Below, in pieces: positions 1 through 9,700 of a stretch of DNA of 64,000 bases; within the stretch, counting starts at the first letter, position 1, and each line of letters opens with the position of its first letter. The stretch is from CBDFKQ01 sp965248855 (GTDB lineage: Bacteria > Bacteroidota > Bacteroidia > Cytophagales > 172606-1). The stretch is taken from positions 124,001-188,000 of the forward strand of contig CBDFKQ010000005.1 in NCBI GenBank assembly GCA_965248855.1. The letters run 5' to 3'. The notes under the pieces are model-generated. The model made no database searches. It was given only the letters and a program-made list of their open reading frames with translations, and was not told where the DNA came from. The translations under genes and the position numbers were made by a program.

Positions 1-783
1 TTGAGAGCCTTTAGTTGTATTTATGGGATCATAACAATGAATGGAAAAAATAAGATTGTCTTTTACATCTTGGCTTTTTAAGTAGCTTGCATTATCCTCC
101 ATCGTACTTTCTTCAGAAGCATAACCTGCCATAGCATCAATGACTAGCGGACAGTTAATGCCTGCATTACGCATACGGATGATAGCCGGACCATAAGCAT
201 TGCGAATGTCTGCATCAGATGCCACGCCTGTCCCTGTAGCAGAGTTAGGAACTTCCCATTCGTTAGCAAGATTGACAATAATGTTGGTTTGATACTTTTT
301 CAGGACACTTGCAACATCTGGACTTACCAGATAATCAATTTCCTTATTGAAGTCAGCAACTGAGGCGGGGCCGGTCACATCATACATCATGATCATCGGC
401 ACCATATTATTTTTGATACAGTTTGCAATGGTATAATCTAATGCAATGGCAGGTACTGTAATGTAGCCATTGGAACGCCTCCACATTATTCGGGCGGTAT
501 TGGCACCTGTTTGAGTTAATTGTGAGAAAGTATAGTCACCTGTTTTGCTCCAGTCTCCTGAAGCGTCAGTATCAGATTTCCATCCGGTTGCATCCCAAAA
601 TAAAGTCAAAACATTTGCACCACGGATAATTAATTGATTTCCGCTGTTATCATAAAGCTTGCCATTGTTAACTTTCAGTTGGGCCTTCAATCCGGAAATA
701 CAAAAAAAGTACAAAACTAATATAAAGCAATAAGTCCAAAGACTATTCAATTTTTTTTTAATTAATGGCGGTGATGTACTCAT
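1..783 (-). CDS. GH5-like secreted glycoside hydrolase, 3' part cut by window edge
   Basis: The frame is open from the ATG at 783 to the window edge (261 codons visible; the C-terminus is missing). An N-terminal hydrophobic stretch (about residues 15-33, ending near GLKAQ) looks like a signal peptide. The mature part starts in the style of clan GH-A cellulases and mannanases: LIIRGANVLTLFW, TGANTARIMWR, then the acid/base candidate Asn174-Glu175 in NLANEWEVP and the later IHCYDP at 248-252. The nucleophile Glu would lie beyond the edge. Family knowledge suggests an endo-acting beta-mannanase or glucanase, but the substrate cannot be read from this part. It sits next to a hybrid sensor regulator, as expected for a glycan-utilisation locus. 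A T9SS tail cannot be checked. Confidence 0.75.
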   Translation of the reverse strand, partial: MSTSPPLIKKKLNSLWTYCFILVLYFFCISGLKAQLKVNNGKLYDNSGNQLIIRGANVLTLFWDATGWKSDTDASGDWSKTGDYTFSQLTQTGANTARIMWRRSNGYITVPAIALDYTIANCIKNNMVPMIMMYDVTGPASVADFNKEIDYLVSPDVASVLKKYQTNIIVNLANEWEVPNSATGTGVASDADIRNAYGPAIIRMRNAGINCPLVIDAMAGYASEESTMEDNASYLKSQDVKDNLIFSIHCYDPINTTKGSQ

Positions 784-1235
784 ACATATAAATTTTAGAT
801 GTTATAAAAAAAAAATTAATTATTAGAATCGGTTTGTGATCCTCTTGTGTTTAAGTGGGGTAAACTTATGAAAGCAATATTTTATATACTTGACATAAAG
901 TCTCAATAACTAATAACATAGTTCCGTAAAAGAATGATGAAATAATACTATTAAATATTGAGATATTATTATTAGTTATATTTCTGTATTTAAGTTATGA
1001 TTGAGTTAAAATTTCTATTTTATAAGTCATACCATCTTAAATGCAAAAAAGTCATTACTATTAATTTCATAGTAATACTTTTCTTAAATGTAGAAGTCAG
1101 GGTGAATTAAGAAATTATCGAACAATTTTAAAGGCGCTTAGAAATGACTTTCTTAAGTATTATTCACAATTCCGGACTTTCAGTCGAACTAATATCTGTT
1201 ACAACTAAAAAAGATGATTTAATCTAATTTTGAAT
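784..1235. other. intergenic region between GH5-like gene and hybrid regulator
   Basis: No credible gene was found in this AT-rich 452 bp. It holds the upstream region of the GH5-like gene. One separated inverted repeat is visible: ATAACTAATAA at 906-916 against TTATTAGTTAT at 969-979, flanked by TCTCAATA at 901-908 and TATTGAGA at 956-963. It could be an operator or a chance AT-rich palindrome. Confidence 0.4.
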
Positions 1236-4200
1236 TCAGTTATCTAAATTCTTTTTAAATTTCGACGGTGACATACCAAAAACTTCCGTAAAACTTTTGG
1301 TAAAATATGAATGATTTGAAAATCCAACGTCATACAATATTTCCTGAATAGTTTTGTTGGTTTCCTTTAGTAAGATAGCTGCTTGTTTTATCCTTACATT
1401 ACGAATGAAAATATTAACTGTAAGGCCCGAAACTGCTTTTAATTTCCTATAAAAAGTTGACCTGCTCATATTCATTTGGGTATACAGCGTTTCGCCATCA
1501 AAGTTTGGATCGGTTAAATCTTTTTGGATTATATCCAGAAGCTTCTGTAGGAATTTTTCATCTTCAGTATTGTGAAAAGTTTCGTTATAGCCTGTTAAAG
1601 GACTTTTAATAAATTTTTCGTGCAGTTTTTTTCTATTTTCAAGCAGGTTCCGAACTTTTAAGTGAAGAATATTGATACTAAAAGGCTTTGTAATATAATC
1701 GTTTGCTCCTGTTTGTAAACCATCAATTTGTTGATCTTCGTGGGTTTTTGCTGTCAGCATTATCACAGGGATGTGAGCTGTGGTTTCATTATTTCTAATT
1801 TCAGTACATAATTGTAAACCATCTTTTACAGGCATCATTAAATCAGTAATTATAAGATCCGGTAGCAAGTGTAAGGCCTTTTCGAATCCTTCTTCGCCAT
1901 TTTTGGCTGTTTCAACTTCATAGCTTTGAGAAAATTCATTGCTGATAAAATGCAGTAGCTCAACATTATCTTCTACTATTAAAATCACATATTTACCTTT
2001 TTCACCATTTATTTTTTTTTTATTTATTTCATAAGTATTAACATTTTCAAAATTATTTTCTTTTGAATAAAAAACAGGAAGCTTTAAATTTTGTTGATTA
2101 TTAATAATAATGGCGGAAGGCTCATAAAAATCGTCATTGGATGAAAGTTTTATTATAAAAACGGCTCCCTTGCCAACCATACTCGATACTGTAATTTCGG
2201 CCTTATGAATGTCTAATAATTCTTTAGTTAATGCTAATCCAATTCCTGAGCCTTGATAACGGGTACCGGAATTACCGGAAGTAAAAAAGCGTTGAAATAT
2301 TTTCTGTTTTTCGGATTCAGTTATTCCTACTCCCGAGTCTATTATGCTAATTGTAACATAATCTTCTAATTCTTTTTTTTCACATATAACCTCTATTCTT
2401 CCCCCGTCAGGGGTAAATTTTAGTGCGTTTGAAATTAAATTATATAAACTTTTTTCAATAATATCTTTATCAAAAAACACAAACAATTCAGAGTAATTGC
2501 TGTTAAAAGTTAGTTTGAGGTTGTATTTTTCTGCCAGGGATTGAAAAGATCCGGTAAGGTTACTGACAAATGTTATTAAATCATCCTTTTCGACCCTCAA
2601 CCTGATAACCTCACTATCTATCCGCCTTAAATCAAGCAATTGATTTACCAGTTTAATTAAGACCCCAGTATGCTTTTGCATAATTTGTAAATACGGCATT
2701 ATTTCCAGAAGGGGAGTGGAAGAAGAAAGTGACAATAGTTTTTCGAGCGGCCCGTGAATTAAGGTAAGCGGTGTGCGTAATTCATGAGAGATATTGGTAA
2801 AAAAACGCAATTTGGCCTCATCAACTTCATGCAATTGTTGGGCTATTTGTTCAATCTCTAAATTTTTATTTTCAAGCAAACCCTTTTGCAAAAAAAGTTT
2901 ATCTTTGGAAACTAATAAATCTTGTGTGCGTAATTGTACTTTTTCTTCTAATATTTTCTTCTGTCTGCGTAAACTTTTTGTCCTGATCCTATAAATAACT
3001 AAAAGTGAACTGCAAATGAAAATAATAAACAAAAGATTTGCCCACCAAGTTTGATACCACGGCGGTAAAATGATAATTTCCATTGAAGTACCCACATCGT
3101 TCCAAACTCCATCGTTATTACTGCCAATGATTTTAAAAATGTAATCACCTGCCCGTAAGCCGGTGTAGGTTGCCGTTTGGTTTGGATAGGTAACTATTTT
3201 CCAATCTTTATCATATCCTATTAATTTGTACCGCAATTCATTTTTTAAGGGCGCAGCATAATGTAGGGAAGTAAATTCAAGGGTGAAATCATTTTCATTA
3301 TGATTTAGAACGAGCCGTTTTGTATAATTGATGGCTTGATTTAAAACAATTCTTTTGTGAAGCGTATCCCCTGCTAAAATAGGTTTATTATAAACCCTCA
3401 AGCCTGTAATGTGGAGTATAGGTTTAAATGGATTATCAGAAATATTTTTAGGAAAGAAAGCAGTTATCCCCTTATTACTCCCAAAATATAATTTACCATC
3501 GCTTGATTTAAACACAGCCCCTATATTAAATTCATTAGATTGAAAGCCATCTTCTTTATAAAAATTTTTAAAATTTCTAAGTTCCGGATTAAAACAACTT
3601 ATTCCATTTACTGTACTGAGCCACAAACTGCCTTTATTATCTTCGGTGATACCTACAACAGTATTATTACTAAGCCCGTTAATTGTTGAGTAGTGAGTGA
3701 AGGTTTTAGTTTTTTCGTGCATTAAACTCAAGCCGCCACCGCCCGTTCCAATCCAAAGTCGGCCCTTACTGTCTCGATAAATTGTGTTTATTTCATTGCT
3801 GGAAATCGAATTAGGATTATTAACTTGTTTTTTAAAATGATCAAATCGCCCGGTTATTAAATTAAATTTATCCAAACCCTCATCTATCGTTCCTATCCAA
3901 ATAATATTGTCGCTCTCTGCAAGCATAGTAGTAATTTTATTACTGCTAATATGATTATTGATATCATAAAAAACATATGAATTCTTCCAGGGCAAAGCAC
4001 CGGTGGAATAGTTAAAAAAGGTATCTGTTGTAGGTTTAATATATGTCAAACCTGAGGTAAAAGAACTAAACCATAATCTTCCCTTAAAGTCTGAAATAAT
4101 TTTTCTGACCACCCAGCCTATATTACTAAACTCTTTTAGAGGATTGTAAAGATAGTTTTCAAATATCTCTGTTTTAGGATCAAATCTACTTATTTGAGAA

Positions 4201-5639
4201 TCATAAAAACCCAACCACAAAAATCCATTTTTATCTTGTGTAATACCGGCAACTTCAATACCTGCCGGGCAGTTTTTGCAATCAGTAGTATGGATATAAC
4301 GCTTAAGAATATTCCCGTTATTATCAGTTTTGACCAAACCATTGGAAGTGCCAATCCACCGGGTGTCGTTTTTATCAATAAAAATAGAATATACTATTTC
4401 ATTTTGAAACTCATTTTTTGAAAGTAGATTTATTTTCTCAAAACGTTTACCATGAAGGTCGCATTTAGCGATACCTGCTTTAAATAGCCCAAACCATAGA
4501 ATTCCAAATTTATCTTCATAAATAGATGAAACCATTTTATTTTTGGCAAAATTTAAATACGTTTTATTGGTAGAGATTGAAGTAATTTGAAGGTTTTTAT
4601 CAATTTTGAATAAATCACTCTTATTTCCATTAATTGCCACCCAAAGGTTTCCATCAGAATCTTCTTTTAGTGTATTCACTGTCGAAAGGCCCTTTGCATT
4701 TATATATTCTTTTGAATTAAAGAAATTGGTTGTTTTAAATGCCGGATTTGAAAATTTTAATGAGCTAAGACCATTTGAATGAGATATCCAAAGAGACCCA
4801 TTGCTTGCCGGCAAAATACTGTTAACATCATTGATAAGTTTTTCATCTAAGTGTTTAAAATCACTTAGTTTAGATGGAAATGTTGTACAATAAAACACTC
4901 CATTGCCTTTTGTGCCAAACCAATAGGTGCCACTTTTATCTTGTATTATTGTTTGTACAGCATTGCCAATGCTAATAGGCTCATATTCAATAGTTTTTTT
5001 AAAAATAAAAGAGGAAAAGTTTTGAGTTTTTTCTTGAAATATATTTAGGCCACCTGCAGTACCAATCAATAAATTACCTTTACCATCTTCATAAATACTC
5101 AAGATTACATTATTGATCAGGCCCTGCTTACTTTTATCTGACTGATAAAATTGTTGAAATAAATTGCTTTCCCTTATAAATTTATTTAAACCGTTATTGG
5201 TGGCAACCCATATATTTCCTTTTTTATCTTCAAAAATAGTGTTGACACTATTGTCTGACAGGCCATTGGCAATATTTTTGTTCGCTTGAAAATTATAAAA
5301 CTTCTCTGTTTTAGGATTAAAGTAACTCAGCCCACCGGTAGAAAAGGTCATCCACAAAAGCCCTTCATGATCCTCAAATAAAATACCGATGGTACGTCCC
5401 TGAATACTATAAATGTCATCAGGATCAGTATTAAATGTTTTAAATCGATACCCGTCATATCTATTTAGGCCGGCCTCAGTACCTACCCAAATAAAGCCCT
5501 GTTTATCTTGGATTATTGTAGTGACAAGGCTATTGCTTAGCCCTTGCTCTGTACTTATTTGTTCAAAGTTTAGTTCCTGTGTAAATGCTAAATCAATTTG
5601 TATTATAAAAAAAAGTATTATTAATTTAATTCTGAACAT
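1236..5639 (-). CDS. hybrid two-component system sensor/regulator (HTCS1)
   Basis: A 1467-aa one-polypeptide sensor. A signal peptide (1-20) is followed by a periplasmic sensor of repeated Reg_prop beta-propeller blades (about 25-735, recurring D..G..W.GT motifs) and a Y_Y_Y domain (about 770-855). Then come a membrane span (about 866-884), a coiled coil, a HisKA domain with phospho-His952 (SHELRTPL), a HATPase domain (SNALKF near 1072, GSGIGLAL near 1131), a receiver domain with Asp1266 (IITDLMMP) and an AraC-type HTH (about 1370-1465). In Bacteroidota such proteins bind glycan fragments in the periplasm and switch on adjacent degradation genes. It shares its architecture with the regulator at 11775-16160; the GH5-like gene lies downstream of it and the modular hydrolase between the two regulators. 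The ATG start is supported by the signal peptide. Confidence 0.95.
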   Translation of the reverse strand: MFRIKLIILFFIIQIDLAFTQELNFEQISTEQGLSNSLVTTIIQDKQGFIWVGTEAGLNRYDGYRFKTFNTDPDDIYSIQGRTIGILFEDHEGLLWMTFSTGGLSYFNPKTEKFYNFQANKNIANGLSDNSVNTIFEDKKGNIWVATNNGLNKFIRESNLFQQFYQSDKSKQGLINNVILSIYEDGKGNLLIGTAGGLNIFQEKTQNFSSFIFKKTIEYEPISIGNAVQTIIQDKSGTYWFGTKGNGVFYCTTFPSKLSDFKHLDEKLINDVNSILPASNGSLWISHSNGLSSLKFSNPAFKTTNFFNSKEYINAKGLSTVNTLKEDSDGNLWVAINGNKSDLFKIDKNLQITSISTNKTYLNFAKNKMVSSIYEDKFGILWFGLFKAGIAKCDLHGKRFEKINLLSKNEFQNEIVYSIFIDKNDTRWIGTSNGLVKTDNNGNILKRYIHTTDCKNCPAGIEVAGITQDKNGFLWLGFYDSQISRFDPKTEIFENYLYNPLKEFSNIGWVVRKIISDFKGRLWFSSFTSGLTYIKPTTDTFFNYSTGALPWKNSYVFYDINNHISSNKITTMLAESDNIIWIGTIDEGLDKFNLITGRFDHFKKQVNNPNSISSNEINTIYRDSKGRLWIGTGGGGLSLMHEKTKTFTHYSTINGLSNNTVVGITEDNKGSLWLSTVNGISCFNPELRNFKNFYKEDGFQSNEFNIGAVFKSSDGKLYFGSNKGITAFFPKNISDNPFKPILHITGLRVYNKPILAGDTLHKRIVLNQAINYTKRLVLNHNENDFTLEFTSLHYAAPLKNELRYKLIGYDKDWKIVTYPNQTATYTGLRAGDYIFKIIGSNNDGVWNDVGTSMEIIILPPWYQTWWANLLFIIFICSSLLVIYRIRTKSLRRQKKILEEKVQLRTQDLLVSKDKLFLQKGLLENKNLEIEQIAQQLHEVDEAKLRFFTNISHELRTPLTLIHGPLEKLLSLSSSTPLLEIMPYLQIMQKHTGVLIKLVNQLLDLRRIDSEVIRLRVEKDDLITFVSNLTGSFQSLAEKYNLKLTFNSNYSELFVFFDKDIIEKSLYNLISNALKFTPDGGRIEVICEKKELEDYVTISIIDSGVGITESEKQKIFQRFFTSGNSGTRYQGSGIGLALTKELLDIHKAEITVSSMVGKGAVFIIKLSSNDDFYEPSAIIINNQQNLKLPVFYSKENNFENVNTYEINKKKINGEKGKYVILIVEDNVELLHFISNEFSQSYEVETAKNGEEGFEKALHLLPDLIITDLMMPVKDGLQLCTEIRNNETTAHIPVIMLTAKTHEDQQIDGLQTGANDYITKPFSINILHLKVRNLLENRKKLHEKFIKSPLTGYNETFHNTEDEKFLQKLLDIIQKDLTDPNFDGETLYTQMNMSRSTFYRKLKAVSGLTVNIFIRNVRIKQAAILLKETNKTIQEILYDVGFSNHSYFTKSFTEVFGMSPSKFKKNLDN

Positions 5640-5660
5640 TAAAATTAATTTCTAAGATTA

Positions 5661-5687
5661 TATTACAAATATCCATTATTTTATTGA
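5661..5687 (-). promoter_or_regulatory. upstream element shared by both hybrid regulators (copy 1)
   Basis: This 27-bp stretch begins 22 nt upstream of the HTCS1 ATG. It matches 25 of 27 bases of the stretch at 16183-16209, which sits 23 nt upstream of the HTCS2 start. On the minus strand its core is ATGGATATTTGT, close to the Bacteroidota -7 consensus TAnnTTTG (here GATATTTG). It is probably a shared promoter or operator. Confidence 0.5.
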
Positions 5688-5857
5688 AAAAATTCAATGT
5701 GGTAAATTAAATTTATCATTTACGTCGTTTTTTTAAAATTAACAATGATCTCATATTCCGGTTCAATTCGGATTATGCAGAACGCTTTAATTGGTCTTGA
5801 AGTAAAAAAATTTGTGGTTTTAATACCTTAAAAAATTATTAACATAAAAACGACCGA

Positions 5858-5892
5858 TTTGTTCGATTTCATCATTCGAAGTAGTAATTTTG
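5858..5892 (+). promoter_or_regulatory. Bacteroidota-type promoter upstream of the DUF1772-like gene
   Basis: TTTG at 5858-5861 and TAATTTTG at 5885-5892 match the TTTG / TAnnTTTG consensus of the Bacteroidota primary sigma factor, with 23 nt between them, slightly longer than typical. The downstream ATG is at 5921. The assignment rests on the motif alone. Confidence 0.4.
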
Positions 5893-5920
5893 TGTAGTTA
5901 ATTTTTAATTAATTGCAACT

Positions 5921-6384
5921 ATGTTATTTCACATTATTCAATTCATCGCACTTTTTTTGTTGCTTTTGGTGACAGGTGTCTTTTGGGGCCCTTGGCTTGC
6001 CCTTCATCGCACATTAAACGTCTTTACTAAAGAGGAATATATTAAAATTACAAAAACAATGGGAGCAAATTTGGGGCGGCCCATGCAGATATTAATGCCT
6101 TTGTGCATTTTATTTATGTTAATATCTGTTTTGATTTATCCACATAAGAATTCTCCGGCTTTTTATACAACCTTGGCTTCATTCGGTTTTATAATTATTA
6201 CATTATTTGTTACAATGATGGTGGAACTGCCAATTGTAAATAAAATAAACTTTGGACGGTTGAAAACATACCTTCAGATTGGGAGGATATCCGTGACAGG
6301 TGGGTAAGGTTTCATGCCCTTCGGGTTTTTCCGGCAATAATTAGTTTTGGACTGTATTCAGGAGCAATTTTTTATGACTTATAA
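5921..6384 (+). pseudogene. DUF1772-like membrane protein, frameshifted
   Basis: The first frame gives 128 aa: an N-terminal membrane helix (about 5-25), the soluble piece ALHRTLNVFTKEEYIKI, and two further helices (about 57-75 and 83-103). It stops at 6307 after an uncharacteristic tail. From about 6270 the -1 frame continues as PSDWEDIRDRWVRFHALR, then a fourth helix ending at TAA 6382-6384. That is the C-terminus expected of the DUF1772 / anthrone-oxygenase-like four-helix family. One missing base near 6270 would restore a protein of about 154 aa. This is either a genuine pseudogene or a one-base assembly error; the site is not a long homopolymer. Confidence 0.75.
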
Positions 6385-6441
6385 ACCTTAATAAAAGAAA
6401 GGTAAATGTTTATAATGACTTTTCCCCTAATTACTAAAAAC

Positions 6442-6472
6442 AAAAGGCTGCTTTTTTACGGTAGCCTTTTTT
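6442..6472 (+). terminator. Rho-independent terminator
   Basis: AAAAGGCT (6442-6449) pairs with AGCCTTTT (6463-6470) across a 13-nt loop and runs into T residues. It is placed 58 nt after the end of the DUF1772-like frame. Confidence 0.75.
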
Positions 6473-6723
6473 AATAATAAGTCCAATTATTGCGGTATGA
6501 TTAATTTTAAATCCTTTTTTTACTTTCGTGGCATCTTTTGATACGGGAAACTTACCAAAAGGTTATTTTGCTTTGAAATTGGTAAAATAATAGGATTATA
6601 TTTCGCCTTGCAATGAATAATTTAATATTACGGGCCGCATTATTTTTTCTGCTCAAAATGTAATATTTACTTAACAGATATAGATACTCAACACTTTTTT
6701 AAATTGAATTATTAGAATTAAAA

Positions 6724-6763
6724 AAAGCAACAGCAAGCTACAATGAGTAGTTGCTGTTGCTTT
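6724..6763 (-). terminator. strong terminator of the modular hydrolase gene
   Basis: AAAGCAACAGCAA (6724-6736) pairs perfectly with TTGCTGTTGCTTT (6751-6763), and an inner CTAC/GTAG extends the stem. On the minus strand it is followed by a T-run (6713-6726). It lies just beyond the stop at 6779. Confidence 0.85.
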
Positions 6764-6778
6764 ATAATTTAATAATAA

Positions 6779-9700
6779 CTAAAGGACAATAAGTTTCTCT
6801 ACACTTAACGTCAATGAATTACTTACCCTTACCATATACATCCCTGATTTAAGATTAGAAATATTTACTACTGCTGAGCTGCCTACAGCATTAGTTGAAC
6901 TTACAACATTTCCACTCATATCCATAATTTGTATAAATGTAGGAGATTGTGCGTCTGCAGATTTAAAAGAAACTGTCACAATGCCTTCAGCAGGATTTGG
7001 TGCTAAGCCAATTTTAGATTGATTAGAAGACTTTCCTTTTTCAAATTTAGCATTAACACTAGCTACTTTAGATGCAGCTCCTACACCAATTACATAATCC
7101 CTAAATGCACGGTATTTATGTGCTGAATCAATAGGTTGTTCATCATACTTCATAGCACCCCAATTAGTAAAGATAGATTGTGCGCCCATTGTCCAATTTC
7201 CATAATGAGTATAGTGCATCGCTATGTCTACATATTTACTTACTTCAGTTGCCCAATTATAATATAGTTTGTATGATATAGGGTTGACGTTAAATTCCCC
7301 TTGATAACGATCAAATGCCTGACCTCCTTCATAACTAACTAAACTTATTCCATAAGTAGAATTCATGTGGGTTTTAAAATCACGTAAATGACCTGTTACA
7401 CTGGCTAATGCTGCACCCCAATCTGCTACTAAATTTGGATCATTACCAAACCATGCCGGTCCATAAGTTGCATTTAATTCATAACCTGGATTGATATATG
7501 TAGGAGTCTTCCAAGAGGTTGGCTTTACATTCCATGGATTTTTAGCAGGATTGTTATAAACCGTAGTGAAGAGTGGGTCTACAAAATTAGCCAAAGCCTG
7601 AACAAGAGGACCTGCTACTTTAATAAGCCTGTTACTATTGGCACCGAATACATCTTCAAAAGCTCTCCACATTCTCACTTCGGCCCATGCACCAAATTGC
7701 GCGGCACCATCCAAGCCTACCGCCGGGGCCTTGTTATAAGCATAAGTTGTTTGCTCTCTCAACCATAATTCATTTGAATATTCTATATAAATTTTCAAAG
7801 TGTTATTGAGCGGATCACCAGTTTGCTTTCCTCCCATTGAAATATAGTCAGCAGCACTTTTATTAACCAATTGGTTTAGATTACCTTTTCCACCGACATA
7901 ATTTTTCAATGATACATTACCCATATCTACACCTGTTTTTAACAGAATAGCCATTTTGTGCATGTATTCATTATTGAAATCATCTCCGTTAGGGAAATCA
8001 GCAGGATCTACGGTTAAGTGAGGGATATTCACCCACATATCCGATTTATTGCGGTTACTTAAATCTACCATCCATTCCCAGGCAACACCACCTCCGGTTT
8101 TACTATCAAATCCACTGCCAGAAGTCCAAGATCCCTGATATTTATCTGTTTTCTGGGTTCTGTTAGTCCAATCCTTATTGCTACTTCCATTAGTAGCTGC
8201 CCAATCCATAAACCTTATAGACTGGTAAATTTTGATGTTATTAAGGAAGTATTGGTTCCAAGGGTTTGCTTGGGTAAAATCTTGATTTTCTGTTTTCCAC
8301 ACGTGTGCCCCTGTCCATACACCAGGATTTGTTTGCGAATCAACTGAATATACATACCACAAGTTAGTACCAAGTGTCCTTACCCTGTTCACATCCGGTG
8401 CAGGCGAAACTGGTGCCCAACCCCATTTGCGTGCTACTACATTTGTAAATGATGCACGGGTAGCAGTAGTTGTATTTTTTGAACAAACAGCTAAACCCAC
8501 ATATACTTCATTACCTAAGCCAATGCTTTCTGCATTGCCAAGGCTTACCCACTGAAGTGTATCATAAGAAATCCAACAGGATACACTGCTTTCAGTTTTA
8601 ATAATACGTACCCAGTAAGGTAAAATTACAGGATAAGATTGGCGCACATTAGAACTTTTATTAGGACCATTCCTGTATATCATTTGTGCATACGGCTGTC
8701 CTTTTGCTATAAGTGCATAAGCCATAGGTGAACCCGGATCTAAAGATTGACGCACCATCACACCAGCATCAGCATGATAATTGGTTTGATCAAGGTCATT
8801 TACCCTCGCAATAATTTCAAAATCACCGGTCATTTTTACATAATAAAAACGAAATTTATCGAAAGTACCTTCTGTACCCGAGCCACTGCCTGTTACATAA
8901 TTAGTACCACTGGCTGTATTAAGTTCATCAGAACCGGCTATTTCAGGGCCTCCTATATCTACACCGGTACCAGAGAATGCTGTGGAGCATTTGGAACTTG
9001 TGGTAGTAAAGCTAGTGGAACTGCTGTTACCAGACTTATTTCCTGATTGATCTACTGCTTTAACCGTAATACTGTAAGTTGTATTCGAATTTAAACCGGT
9101 TAAACTAGTACTTGTCGCCACGCCAACTGTTTTTAATAATGTGCTACCGTTATAGATTTCGTAGGACGTAACACTAAAGTTATCTGAACTTGCAGCCCAT
9201 GATATTGTAGCATCATAACATCCAACATTTGAACTTGAAACACTCGTTGGAGTTGACGGTGATTGAGTATCCGGGTTTGTCGAAATCTTAACAGAGAAGT
9301 CATCAAACCATACAGATCCTAGTTTTCCATTCTTATATGTCCAAAGAGTAACATAAGCTGTATTAGCAGGTGTTACTTCTGATCTAAGGTATTGTGCGTA
9401 AGAAGATGTTAAAACCTGAAATTGAAATCCTCCAATTCTTGTTCCATCTGCACTATGATAATCTACACCACATCCTGCCCATAAATTAGAGGTTGTTTTA
9501 GCATAAACAGAGTATTCAATAAAACGGTTTGGCCCTGCAGGGATATTACTGCTATAGTTAATACCACCGGAATCAACTGTTACTTCAGCATAGCTACCTG
9601 AATGAACATCAGCGGCAACGTTAGTAATAGAGTTGAAACTTAAGGTAGTATTCCAGTTTGATAAATCTCCTGTTTCAAAACCAGGATTAAGAATCACATT

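Larger units (their letters stand above)
6385..6778. other. intergenic region with two terminators
   Basis: This 394-bp stretch carries no recognisable gene. It holds the terminator of the DUF1772-like gene (6442-6472) and the terminator of the big hydrolase gene (6724-6763). The 250 bp between them show neither an ORF nor a clear structure. Confidence 0.5.
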
